DNA of 64,000 nucleotides from Parelaphostrongylus tenuis (lineage: Eukaryota; Nematoda; Chromadorea; Rhabditida; Metastrongylidae): the NCBI GenBank assembly GCA_019055375.1, contig JAHQIW010000810.1, positions 186,001 through 250,000 of the forward strand, written 5' to 3'. Positions within the stretch are counted from its first letter, which is position 1. Every line of letters begins with the position of its first letter. The translations under genes and the position numbers were made by a program. The notes under the pieces were generated by a model that saw only the letters and a list, made by a program, of their open reading frames with translations, had not been told where the DNA came from and did not search any database. This document shows, in pieces, positions 12,040 through 23,262 of the stretch.

Positions 12040-12589
12040 CGTCAATCAAATATCCGACTGTTTCAAGAATGTTTTCCTCATTTCTTACTACTCAGAAATG
12101 TTGTTTTGGAGCACTGCCACAGTGCTCTTTCTAAAATTTGTCCTGCCCGAAAATGTGAGAAAGTTAACTTCGTCGGAACTGCAGTCGGATTATCCCAGTT
12201 TCCGAAAGGAAAAGTATAGATTTACGTTTTCTCTGATAGTGTATGATTTTCTCTACACGAGCAAATCCATATGCTTTTGATACACATCTTTACGTGTGAG
12301 GAAAACTTTGAAGGTTGTAACGTAAGCTCCTTTTTGGGCGTACAGCGCTATATGGGGTCTTTTCCGAAGACCAAAAGCCTAGCATAAAAAGCATTGAGAT
12401 GAGAGCTATCCAATGAGTACTAAAGGCTGGTGAGAATGTTACCAGAGTCAGCTGATAAGCAGCCAAAGCACTTCGAGTGTGGGAACGTAATTTCCTATTC
12501 ACTGCTACAGCGGACTGAGAAACTCCTTCACAAAAAACTGGTCAGATTGCTAGATTTGCCATTTTCTAAGCTATCGTACAATTAATAAG

Positions 12590-12903
12590 CTCACGCGGCG
12601 CAATGGTTAGAGGTGCTGTGCGTCGCACACATGGTCGACGGTTCGATCTCACGCTTATGGCTCACTAAGCCATCTATCCCTCCGGGGTCGGTACATTGGT
12701 AGCAGGACAGGTCTCAGACTTCTCTGGTAGGATAAGCAGCACTGATTCGATTCAGCAGGTAGGCCACGCGTGAGTCATTGTACATGGCCAGATATGCATT
12801 CGATCACCTCAAACGAGTCAGAAATTGAAGTCGAATGCATGACGCATCCCTTAGGGATCGATTAACGTCAAGAGTTTCATCCTTTATCCTTTATCCTTTA
12901 TCG
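12590..12903 (+). repeat. tRNA-derived SINE, family S1, best copy
   Basis: Head GCGCAATGGTTAGAGGTGCT (A-box region) and GACGGTTCGATCTC (B-box). The body contains GGTCTCAGACTTCTCTGGTA, CAGATATGCATTCGATCACC and AACGTCAAGAGTTTCATC, and ends in a (CTTTAT)n run. The body recurs at 5595, 47985 and 58170. Confidence 0.8.
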
Positions 12904-13795
12904 AACGATTACTAAAAGTACGGCGAAGAATTTTGTCCAGCGAAAAAGGTCCGTATATAATCATGGTCCGATTGCTGGTCCATGCCGTCCCTCAAAGGGT
13001 AACGGTCGATTGCCCTCTCAAGAGTTACCGTCGATCCCCCCCCCCCCTAACAGGTTGCGCTCGTGTTGTTGTGAAACACTGTCAATTCGTAGAACTCGCC
13101 AACGTGGACTGAATACTGATTCACTGGTGGAAGTTTCTAGACTGGTTAACATTGTGAATGAGTCATAAACTAAGTTTGGAGGTTTTCAGTCTTCGTTTTG
13201 GTTCTACACACCAGTATTGTGACACTGGAGTAGGCATCTAATCCTTCGAGGGTGACAGGGACCGTTTTTGGTACACGGTTGTTTAAGAACTCTTTTTCGC
13301 TGAATAAAATTTTTCCACTAGACTTTCAGTAGTCAGAAGGTGAGCCTGAGAAGCCGGCAATACTAACAGTTTTTGGTTTTTTCGATAGGGTTTCTTAGTA
13401 CGCTGCAACAACGAAAAAGATTCGCTGCACACTCTGAGTGCTTTGTTTTTGGTCGCTTGCGCTGCCCTTAGGTCTTCACTAGATTTTTAGCATTCATTCG
13501 ATAGCCCAAATTTCGGTGGTTTTGAAACTAGGCTCAGTTTTTGAAAAGGTTTTCATATGGTTCGTACGAGCGAGAAGGCGGTCACGTTTCACCTGCGGAG
13601 TTCTCTTCGCACAGAAGAGATTTATCTGTACCAAAAGCATATGAGCGTATAGAAAAAATCATGGCTATCGGAGTAACACGTGAAATCGAGAGTCTTTTTC
13701 TTCAAAACAGAGAAAATGTACCTTAATTTCTTAACGAAAATCACGCATCGTTTGCAAATTTTGTTTCACGATCAATCAACTGCAGTTCTCCAAAG

Positions 13796-14521
13796 AGTTA
13801 TCGGATCATTTCCGTTATCCGGTCCCAGTTCCAGCGCTCGTGGAGAACGTTCAATTTTCGAATTGCTTTTAGAGTCTGAGTAGTCGTTCGATAGCTTAAT
13901 TATCAAAGAATTCGAAAATGTTATCTATCTTCTGAACGGCCTTTTTTATTGCGCTGTGAACAGCAAAAGTAATTAGGTCATTCCTCATTTGAACATTCTC
14001 GTTTTCACAAAGTTTTTTTCTTTGGAATTTTAGTAACCATCCGATATTTTGAATCTCGTCAGTTCCAATACTGTATTTGGTTTTTGAAAAGGGCTTTCTA
14101 GCGCGCTGCAGCAGCCAAGAGAAGGTTAGGTTGGCTCAGCGCAACATGGCCGCTATGCCACCGCGCTTTTCTCGTGCCAAATTTGCGTAGCCCAATCTTC
14201 TTTTGGCTCTTACAGTCGTATGAGTGAGTCAACTCCATCAAGCAAATATATCGTTGGAACCCACAAGATCTAAACTAGCGAATGGTTACTGAAATGCTAA
14301 GAAAGATCTTTGCACAACGAGAGATGTTTGGATGAGAAACATAATTTTATTTTCGTTATTACAGCGCAACAGAAAAACCGTTCTGAAAAATAAATTGCAT
14401 TTTCAAATTTTTTGAGTTTTATGAAATCAAATACTGCTCAGGCTTCAAAAACCACCCAAAAATAAGCTTCTCACTGACGCTGGAACTGGGACCGGATAAC
14501 GGAAAAGTTATGAGTTATCTA
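13796..14521. repeat. inverted-repeat element
   Basis: A perfect 27-nt inverted repeat (13810-13836 against 14478-14504) is embedded in weaker inverted similarity on both sides. The 640-bp centre has no clear reading frame. The first half of the region (13320-13560) also shares phrases such as GTTTTTGAAAAGG with 14070-14110. Probably a dead non-autonomous DNA transposon. It ends only 160 bp before the first recognised PRP17 exon. Confidence 0.6.
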
Positions 14522-14679
14522 TTGGAACATTTCATCAGTAACAAAGGGTCGTACGTAACGACTACAGGTCGGAGCCTGTTTTTCAAAATGTTGGTAGCTC
14601 TCCAATAGATTGTACTTCTTGTATTTGGTAGCTCTATTTGCTTTATAATTTCTACGTGATCACGATGGATTTGTCAAAG

Positions 14680-17600
14680 CATATGTCGAAAGCGATGAGG
14701 AATTTTTGACTGATGACGATGATCCAGCAGTTAATCCTTTAGAAAACTGTAAATCGCTAGCTCTTCCAAGTTCTCTAACTGTGAGTGAGCTACAAGAATT
14801 CTTTATTTATCACTTTAGTAAGAATGTTGTAGTGTTCTAACTATATATGCAAGAGATCCGAGAATATGCGAAACTTTGGCCTCGGGCGGGCGTCTGAACC
14901 TGCATCTCATCCTTTCTGGATGCGCCTGATAACCACCTCTTCCGTAAAGGCCGAGACGCGGGTCCAACTTCTGGCCACGGTTCAAAGTTTGGCATGTCGC
15001 TTAGAATTCTTGGTTATGAGTGCGCCACTCTTCGCTGATTCTTGTGCCTGTTTTCATGTTTTTATTGAAGTTTATTGAAGAATTATCACCCTCACTTGCC
15101 GTGATTAGGTCGCTCCAGATGTTGCAACGAAAAGCATTCTGAAGCAAGTCGCTATAGTTGATCCGAGAACAAAAGAGCTGACGACGAATCCCACATATGA
15201 GCAGTTATTTCAACCAGAGGTATGTTGTATTACATCTAGTAAATGGCCTACTTTGACGGTCTTCTTGTTGTGGATGGTGCTGGCTATGTTTTGTACTACT
15301 TTCTTCTTCTTATATTTTCGACCAATTTTCCATGCTCAACTGCTCTGTTTTCAGGCTGGTCCTACTAATCCATTCAAGAGCGAGAATCAAAAAGCTCAAA
15401 AGAATGTGCTTACAGGGTTGGTGATATATTTGCTGTTTCTGAAAAGCAAAGAACCATTTCCATTTGTCGAGTTTGATTTTTTTTTTCTCAGTTTTGTTGA
15501 ACCGGCTCATATCAATGACTTCCATTTCACACGAGAGCTTCGAAGTTTTGACACGCTTGGATATGCTCGAAATCCAACCGCTGATAAAAGTCGGTTCAAC
15601 GTTTTTCCTTTCTTAGCAACTTCGTATGAACTGTTGTGATTTATCATTAAAAGGCACCATAATATTGCCCTGAAATGAGTATTATATAAGCCTCAAATCA
15701 GCTTAAGCTCATAGTGGCTCAATGAAGTTTATTAGATTACACTCTAAAGATTCCTACCAGCATAATGATTTTTTTTTCTCACAAGATCTGTCGTCATGGT
15801 TTACTGTGCGAATCCTAGCACTTTCGTCCTATTCGCTTCCTTGTTTTCGTCGTTCTAAAGCTCTTCGGACATCTTAAGTGTTCGTTCTACCACTGCTTGA
15901 TGAGTTAAATTTCTTTATTAGTGTCGTAGAATACTGGTTGAGACTGATCTCATTCCAATCTGTGACTGCTGAGGAGTGTTGGAGAGGGTTTGAACCACTG
16001 CCTTGCTTTCGGATGATCTGCATCACTAACCACTTGGTCACTACCATCCTTATATCCAACACCATACGATTTACTTCCGGCACTTTATTAACCGTCTCCA
16101 CAGTGTTTTTTCACTCTGCAGATCCCAGTACTCCTAGCATTCGTTCGTTTCTTCGTCTTCTTCTTGAACATCCTGAAGTACTGGTTGAGCGCGCCTTCTT
16201 ACAGTCTCAAGTATAGCCTACCAGTGGCGTACCATAGGACGTTCGTTGTTGACTGCGAGAGAGTGTCGGGGGTAGGGTTCGACCCCATGCGCGACACGAT
16301 AAGCATCACAAATACCCGGCCATGGCGCCACCAATGCAATATAAGTTTTTTTACTTTTTGAAGTTGAGTTTTTGGAAGCTTACAAACAGTTTTTGTTTTC
16401 GTTGAGTCCCTTATTTCAAGTGGAAAACGATAGGATAATTGAGATTTTGTCTTCCATAATACGGTAGCGTCTCTGGATGTTACTGGTTCAGATGTATATA
16501 TACCTCAAATTTCACTATTTCCTAGGACTCTAAGTAGAATTTTTGTTCTGACTATGCAGAGAAATTATATGTACCATCTTCTATAGTGTTTGAACAAAGT
16601 GTCTTGCGTTTGTCGAGTCATTAACTTTTCCAAGAATGATGGTTTTGTCTTACCTTCAATATTCATCATGAAGCAGGCGTCTTAATGAATGGGTTCACAC
16701 GTTACCTCTCATTATTTTTCAATTTCAAGGTCATGAATTCATTGGAGACAAGGAGGCGGCTATCAAAAGTCAAGGTGAATCACTGTTTGACTCTAAGAAA
16801 ACCGGAGGCGAGAAACGGAAGCGACTAGCAAACTTTGATCCTTCAGATATCGAAGGGTATACAGGTATTCTGTTCTAAAATTACTCATTGCTTCTTGGAT
16901 TGATTTGTATTTGCCGTGAACTGATCATCAATGTCAGGGCCATGGGCTAGATATAGCGACGAGCAAACCATAGCCAAGCCAGATCCAGAATTACAGAAAG
17001 AAATGGATGAAATCACTCGGAAGGTTTGGGCCAGTATATTCGTGAAGTTTTTCTTTTTTTTTTCTTTGCTAAAGATTTTTATTGTTTATTTAGCGTCAAG
17101 CTAACAGTCGACGTTTTCAAGCGAAAGCAACAACAACAGAATGAAACTGCTGAGGAAACTTCTGTGTTGCACTGTATTCTCCTTTGTTTATTTGCTTATT
17201 TTGATAGGAAATATTGAGAATTTTGCTCATTTTAGTGAAAGAGGCTCAAGATTATCAGGGTCGTTCTTTCCTCGTACCACCAGCTTTCACTGGTGTCAAC
17301 CTACGAGCGGATGCAGCTCCGGAAAAGTAATCATTTCATCTTCTCCTTGTTCTTCTTTCCTTGCTTACGTACTCTATATCGGTTTAGATGTTTCATTCCG
17401 AAGAAACAAATCCATGTCTACAAAGGGCATACCAAAGGTGTCAATTGCCTCCAGTGGTTTCCAAAAAGTGCGCATCTTTTCCTCTCCTGCTCTATGGATA
17501 CTAAAGTATGTTATCTTCTGAAGGTTTCGTTTTCACTGTCCGGATATTTCTAAATATTAATACTGCTTTAGGTCAAACTTTGGGAAGTTTATGGGAAACA

Positions 17601-19482
17601 CCAGGTTGTACGTACTTATTCTGGTCACAAGCTTCCCGTACGAGAGGTTGCTTTCAACAATGAGGGAACTGAGTTTCTATCTGCTAGTTTTGACAGATAT
17701 GTTAAGTTATGGGATACCGAAACAGGACAGGTTTGTTTCGACTATGGGCTCTCTCTCGATAAATCTCTACATCTTTGCTTCAGATTTTTTTGTAACTGAA
17801 AGATGCCGTCAATAATTACAACGTGCTTATATTTTGCATGATAGCCAGTTTTATTCATAAAGTTTTATTTTCAAGTGCCTTATCGAACTGGAATCATCAA
17901 AATTCATTGAAGCCATGGTTGTAGTCGATCTAATCATTTCTTCAGGTTAAACAACGGTTTCATACGGGCCATATTCCGTTCTGTGTGAAGTTCCATCCGG
18001 ATGATGACAAAAATCACATGTTTCTTTGCTGGTATGCAGAACAAGAAGATTGTCCAGTGGGATTCGCGAAGTGGTGAAATTGTGCAGGTTTGTTATGGTT
18101 TTCGTCTGGCTGACTAGTTTCTTGTTAAAACCAAGATGTTCTCAAGAGTAGTAAGTGGTAAGCAGAAAACTCGACTCCCTGGCGAGACTTGAACCCGCTT
18201 TTCACGCATACTATCGTGTACTACCATTACTCCGCTGAGGCCTCCGCTTTGCTGCCACTCCTTTTTTAATATATTCTAACGTAGCTGCTAGCAACCAACC
18301 TTCAGCGGGTTTGATCGGGTAAGCACATATCGGTATCAAACCCAATTAAATTGAAGCTATTCATAATTTATAACATCATAGCGCTGCTAAGAAGCGGTAA
18401 AAATAAAGATTTTGATCAAAGCTGTTCATATGCCATAATATTTCTTCTTATCCTTTTTTTTCCTGATAAACTCATGGGTCCGTTTTTCTTAGGGTTCTGG
18501 TTAGATTCCACTCAGCACAACATATATCTGATAATTACATTTGAGGCAACTTGTTATGTCATGTGGGCTTTTATGGGCAACTAATGAAGCCCTATACACG
18601 TTGCCCATAAGAGAACACATGACATGTTAGCTCGAAAACAATTATGAGATATGTTGAATTCTGAGCGTGATCTTAAAAGAACACTCGAGACGAGCCCTAT
18701 GGTATATCATATTTGTCAATCCCTTATATTTTTGAACGAGCCGATCTGTTTTCCGTTAGTTCAAAGCCTTCAGTCGTTTTCTTTTCGAAGAAAATTCTAT
18801 GTTTATAGGAATACGATCGACACTTGGGGCCTGTGAACTCGATTACGTTCTTTGATAAAAATCGAAGATTTGCATCAACATCAGACGACAAATCTATCCG
18901 AATATGGGAATGGGAGATTCCCGTCGATACAAAGCTTATACAAAACGTCGGTCTACACTCTATTCCAACAATGAACAAAAGTCCTAATGGTATAATTTCG
19001 TTTGCTTTCAGTTGCTTTAGTCTTTGAATATACGAGTATCTATGATAAGTATTTTTTTTTTAGAGAAATGGGTGGTCGGTCAGTCGATGGACAATCGCAT
19101 TGTGCTCTTCCAGCTAATCGATGAGAAACTTCGATTCGCAAAGAAGAAAGCGTTCAGAGGACATAACTCGGCCGGATATGCTTGTGTAACGGATTTCAGC
19201 CAGATATGAGGTTCGTGAAGCATTGGATCATCTGGGATTCTCCTTTTTCATCTGAGATCGATTTTTCGTGTTCTTTTCAATTAAATTTCGAAAGTTCTTC
19301 TTTAGTTATTTAATTAGTGGAGATGCTGATGGAAAGCTATTCATTTGGGACTGGCGAACACATAAAATAGTGGCCCGATGGAAAGCTCACGACAATACCT
19401 GTATATCGGCCCGATGGCATCCCAAGAGAAAAGCAAGATCTTAACGGCTGGATGGGATAGTGTTATCAAGATGTGGGCTTAG
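14680..19482 (+). CDS. prp-17: pre-mRNA-processing factor 17 (PRP17/CDC40), WD40 protein; first exon not found; three frame breaks
   Basis: Second-step splicing factor of the spliceosome. Exons: 14680-14780, 15109-15219, 15355-15416, 15492-15589, 16730-16864, 16938-17023, 17122-17173, 17236-17326, 17388-17505, 17572-17730, 17946-18087, 18809-18989, 19064-19210, 19306-19482. Family landmarks appear in order: NPTYEQLFQPE, FVEPAHINDFHF, GPWARYSDEQ, KEAQDYQGRSFLVPP, PKKQIHVYKGHTKGV, then the seven-blade WD40 propeller (SCSMDTKVKLWEVYG, DRYVKLWDTETGQ, NKKIVQWDSRSGEIVQ, STSDDKSIRIWEWEIPVD, GKLFIWDWRTHK, GWDSVIKMWA). The first exon here begins in phase, needing one upstream base, so the start codon lies in an unidentified upstream exon. 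Single-base frame breaks: one extra T near 18021-18026, one missing C near 19199-19201, one missing C at 19421-19423. All splice sites and the rest of the frame are intact, so sequence error is more likely than decay. Confidence 0.9.
14862..14965 (-). repeat. tRNA-like SINE arm, degenerate
   Basis: On the plus strand, GCGAAACTTTGGCCTCGGGC and CATCTCATCCTTTCTGGATG match the arm of the palindromic tRNA-like elements at 57.7 kb and 49.4 kb. It lies in a PRP17 intron. Confidence 0.55.
15800..16060 (-). repeat. tRNA-derived SINE, family S2, first copy
   Basis: Read on the minus strand: head GACCAAGTGGTTAGTGATGC, then B-box AGTGGTTCAAACCC, then a body containing the reverse of TGGTTTACTGTGCGAATCCTA. 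A second copy follows at once (16090). It lies in a PRP17 intron. Confidence 0.7.
16090..16335 (-). repeat. tRNA-derived SINE, family S2, second copy
   Basis: Plus-strand text GCGAGAGAGTGTCGGGGGTA and GGGTTCGACCCCATGCGCGA (reverse of the B-box region), preceded by a body shared with 59560-59860 (TTTTTTCACTCTGCAGATCC, CCTGAAGTACTGGTTGAGC). Same orientation as its neighbour at 15800. Confidence 0.7.
18165..18255 (-). repeat. tRNA-like SINE arm
   Basis: Minus strand reads CGGAGTAATGGTAGTACACG and AGCGGGTTCAAGTCTCGCCA, an A-box-like and B-box-like pair. It resembles the arms of the palindromic tRNA-like elements. It lies in PRP17 intron 18088-18808. Confidence 0.6.
18554..18700 (+). repeat. relic of hammerhead foldback family 1
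   Basis: An inverted pair (18554-18581 against 18600-18631, containing TGTCATGTG and CACATGACA) is followed by GAGCGTGATCTTAAAAGAAC and ACTCGAGAC. The same order, inverted arms then this tail, is found at 35590-35825 and, on the minus strand, 60955-61470. The ribozyme cores between the arms have been lost here. Confidence 0.6.
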
Positions 19483-19884
19483 AGTTCCAAGCTCTCCTGG
19501 ATCAGAGCCAGTGGCTCGCCCTACTATTTACATAATGTATTTGAATTTATTGTGCCAAAAATACATAATATACCTATCACTATTTTGTATGTAATTGTCG
19601 GATACGACATCCATTTCTTTGTTATTGTAAATAGGCTCCATGATTGATTACAAATCATCTGAGTATTGATTTCTTGTTATGTGACCTCTGTTTTTTCCCA
19701 TTCGTAAGATTATGTTACCAACTTCCTATTGTTGCTGTTTTTATCGTTTTTCTTAATCGTATTAATCCATAAAAGATATTTTGTATTCTGCTGTCCTCGA
19801 GGAATATCGTGGTGTCATACCAAACTGTATTTTAGCAACATTAGCAGCAAGAAATATGTTATAAAAGGAAGAGTGATATCCCGA

Positions 19885-20060
19885 ACTTTCGACGCCAGCG
19901 GGAGTTGAACTCGCAACTAACTTGCGGAGAGAACACTTGCTACCGTCATTCCATCGAGGTCAGAGAGTGTTTTAGCTGAATGGCGAACTAGATGATGTAG
20001 TGGTATGGCGTGCCCCCACGTTTGAGTGAACATGGGTTCAGCTTATGCATGGAGTCGTGT
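19885..20060. repeat. palindromic element with two tRNA-like arms, degenerate
   Basis: Left arm reads as a tRNA-like sequence on the minus strand (TTGCGAGTTCAACTCCCGCT, 19885-19960). Right arm reads on the plus strand (GATGTAGTGGTATGGCGTGC, ACATGGGTTCAGCTTATG, 19985-20055). This is the head-to-head layout of the 49.4- and 57.7-kb elements. It lies between PRP17 and mL52. Confidence 0.5.
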
Positions 20061-20187
20061 TTCGGCGTATTTTTCAGCATCCTTGGATAACGGCATAACT
20101 GCTTTGAGAGCGGTTAGATCGCGAATCATTAGATTTTAGCTTTTGATCTTATTGAATAGTAGTTTCAGCCGTTGCATTTACTCATCG

Positions 20188-21289
20188 ATGTTTGCTGGCC
20201 CATCTATTCTTAGGCTCCACTATTATCAAAGCGTTGTTCCGTCGACTATCAATATTGCTGGCGTACGATATTCTTCGAATCTGAGGGGACGCTTTCAACA
20301 CTGGAAGAAACCGTGAGTAATCGTGTATTCCTACTGATGTCGTGTCAGTTTGTCTAAATGGTTCTTTTTAAGGGTATATTCAGCGCCCCATGTTAATCCT
20401 CTCGAATTAGGACCTGATTTCTCAGTTGTAGGTTCGTTATTCTCTTTTACATTGATTTATCTAGAAGACATTCTTTACATCGATTTATTCAGTTCACGGT
20501 AACAATACTGATTGTTATTGGCATTTGAAACACCACAAGATCACACAGCATTTCCGAATAGAAATTGTTTTCAGTTGAATTCATTAATGTCACGGTGAAT
20601 CAGTTTTCCGGTATCGTACCTGAAAATTTGTTTTTGGATTTACAATGTGATAGACATATTGTGATACGTACTAATATCAGTATGTTGTATGAGTTTTGTG
20701 GCCAAGGGCTTATAATGCTTGGCGCGGCACCGCGCAGGTTTGATCCGCCATATGCCACCCACTCTCCGTCCAGCTATTCTCGAGTGCAAAATGTGCTCAA
20801 CGAGTATTAGTATTCCATGAGGATCATGATGAAGACAAATCAACAGAACAATGAACGCGAGGAGACAGTTTCAGTGCTAGAAGTATGGGAATCCACATAG
20901 TGGAAAAAAGCTGTGATACGCATCAATTAAAGTGTTGAAGTAAAAGTATATTATAACACTCATGGGCACTATTCCCAATTGTGCTGTTTGTTTCAATCGC
21001 TTTTCTTGACTTGCTTTCTTTTGTAGGTGGACGACCCATTCAAGTTACGTCCAAAATCCAGTTGGAACATAAGCTAGATCAATTGCGACTAGCGGTAAGA
21101 CTCAATTTATTTTCATAAAGGATTTCCTTATGCAAATAATTTCAGAAAAAAGTCGTCAAATTACTTAGTGACATCAATGAGATGGAAGATTTGCATAAGA
21201 AAGCGGAAACACAGCGATTAGCAGATGCCAAGCAGATTGAATCAATTCGGCCAAAATCCAAAGGCATGAAATCTATAGCCCAATTGTGA
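20188..21289 (+). CDS. mrpl-52: mitochondrial ribosomal protein mL52 (MRPL52)
   Basis: Component of the mitochondrial large ribosomal subunit. Exons 20188-20312, 20373-20431, 21027-21094, 21146-21289; phases join and all introns are GT/AG; 131 residues. The N-terminus (MFAGPSILRLHYYQSVV) is basic and lacks acidic residues, fitting a mitochondrial targeting peptide. The conserved core runs NPLELGPDFSVVGGRP, aligning with the family's L-x-x-x-PDWSYADGRP, then a long charged helix (LEHKLDQLRLAKKVVKLLSD) and the basic tail IRPKSKGMKSIAQL, like the KPKGASLKS end of the human protein. It starts about 700 bp after PRP17 in the same direction; a TTTCAG at 20163-20168, about 20 bp before the ATG, could be a spliced-leader acceptor. 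Whether the two share an operon cannot be told. Confidence 0.88.
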
Positions 21290-22070
21290 AGTGTATAGAG
21301 TACATTTGTGGAACGATAAAAATTAAGAGAGCAACTGCAGCGTGGATAATACTTGCTGCATTCTTAGGTTCAAATATGCACCTGTCTACTTCAATCATTA
21401 ATTGTTAAACTAGAGATAAAAAATGTCTTCCAACTTCCAGTCCAATTGTTTCATGTGTCGAGCTCGTTAATGCAGGAGTTCATCCCGTTTTATTTACTAA
21501 AGTCCACGAAAGAATGTTTTTGTTCCTACGCTAATGATGTGCGCACTGTTTTGCTCTGTGATGTTCTGCCATCTTTGAGAAGTATTAGTCTTTCGCTTCT
21601 AGAAGTACCACAAGTTCTACGCTAAGTTTGGCTCAGATAATATGTAAATTACTCCTATGAAGTGAAAAATTTATGTCATTTAGAGCTCTGCTAATTTCAG
21701 AAAAATGATAATCAGAGAGCAGAAAGGAGGGTCCTCTTAACCAAGTCATAAAATTTTATCGTTCTGCCATGGATATGTGTGGTGTAGCATTGTTTTGATG
21801 AAACAGAATACTATTCAATTCAAGTATTTCTAACCATTTATAAGTGACGAATCGTTTCAGTTCTTTCAATATAAATATTGTTTGAATAAATCAGGAATAA
21901 TTTTTGTCAATTGTTTATCCTGATTCTAAAAATGCTTGAGCATTCTTCTAGCGAAGACGGATTTTGCTGGGGCGTTTCATTCTCGCCAGAACATGACTTT
22001 GTTCATTTGACGTTGTTATTAGGTCTTCTTATGAGTTTTGGCACTAGAGTAATAGACAGCACATTTATCG
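21290..22070. other. intergenic, nothing recognised
   Basis: AT-rich sequence after mL52. I see no reading frame with recognisable protein and no repeat family. Confidence 0.5.
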
Positions 22071-22074
22071 AATA

Positions 22075-22470
22075 ATGACGACGGACCAGTTTTCGAGCTT
22101 TTTTTCCTTGCGTTTGCGCATCTGTGCTTGAGAGAGCTCGTGTGGAATCCGTCGACCCTTCTTTCACTTTTTGCCTGCTACTCTGCTGATTGTCTTATGA
22201 CCACAGTGAAAATCATCGGCTAACTTCTCGATTGTCAAAGTCGGACCGTTTTCAGTTGCTTCGATGACGGCCTATCGACCAACTTCATGTGGACGTCCGG
22301 AGCTCAGCTGGTCTTTGAAGTTCGTTGTACCGGCGCAAAACTCAGCAAGGAATCGAAACGGTGTTCGCGTGGACACAAATCTTTGAGCCTTTGCACGGTT
22401 GATGTTTCTGAAAGTGGTCTGTGTATCGCGTTTTAATTCGTACTCGTGAAACATCAAGTTGCGATAAAGG
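22075..22470 (-). pseudogene. mariner transposase relic, N-terminal (second subfamily)
   Basis: Minus strand: MMFHEYELKRDTQTTFRNIN, then LAEFCAGTTNFKDQLSSGRP, HEVGR, a stop, then AVIEATENGPTLTIEKLAD and RRIPHELSQAQMRKR. The order (first helix-turn-helix, SGRP hook, second helix-turn-helix, PHEL) is that of mariner transposases with the MFHE start. It has an in-frame stop and lacks the catalytic domain. It differs from the relics at 7.7-8.2 kb and 56.6 kb. Confidence 0.78.
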
Positions 22471-22479
22471 CCTCGTTGA

Positions 22480-23262
22480 GCGGCTATAATGCCGCAAGCA
22501 CAAGCAAACCTGGTAGCAAAAGAAAGCTCAGGAGATTCTACACAAATCTGTGTCGATTTCTTGCCTGAAAGATGACAGAAATGTGTTGAGGTTGGCTAAG
22601 CAATTTTAATTCCTTGTGGTTATTAAATTTGGTGCTTAATGCTTCAGTGCCAAAATTTATGAGAAGACCTAATATATACGGCGTAAGTCTCGTCGTTGAT
22701 GGTCGTGCAGCTCAAAAGTCAAAAGGTCATGCTAGCCTTGATTTAGCGAAAACTAGAGAAGGAAATTCGATCTATCAGAAATTTCCTGAACAACCTATGC
22801 TGTTTCCGTAAAACAGCGTTGCTCGTTGTGAAATAGTGCTATACGTTGCAATTATTTGAGTAAGTTGAGATTAACCTTTGCATCAGTCCAGTACTTCACT
22901 CTATGCCACATGTTTCAAAGTTTCGTGTTCAAACGATCTTTTTTGGTTTTGGGAACGAAATTGGTCAAACTAATGAATCTATGATATTTTACGACGCAGT
23001 AAGCACATATGGTTTAGCTAAAGTGCAATGTTTAATCCAAAACCACAAAATTTTTGAAATCAACATCGCGAAAAGGAAGAAAAAAGCTATTTTATACAAA
23101 TGAGCACTGCCTTTGAGTGATATTTCGGAATGAAATGTTCTAGAAGTTAGGAGTTTCAGTTCTATAAAGGTCACTTCCTATAATTTTTTAAGACAGAAGA
23201 AGAGTAGTGTTGACATCAGCGGCATGAATGGCTCTGTTCTGAATAAACTGTGTGGTTCTTGG
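22480..23262. other. intergenic, nothing recognised
   Basis: Open frames here are short and show no known domain. The strip just below 23263 is presumably the 3' UTR of the orcokinin-like gene. Confidence 0.4.

Noticed and set aside
12593..12650. A tRNA gene
   Set aside because: A- and B-boxes are present but no cloverleaf can be drawn and a SINE body follows.
20040..20095. CGTGTTTCGGCG, reverse of a GAAACACG block
   Set aside because: No CUGANGA at the right distance; the base run is part of a tRNA-like arm.
20565..20810. 81-codon open frame inside mL52
   Set aside because: It falls in the mL52 intron 20432-21026 and has no recognisable motif.
14680..21289. PRP17 and mL52 as an operon
   Set aside because: Same direction, but about 700 bp apart with a repeat between them; nothing in the sequence proves co-transcription.
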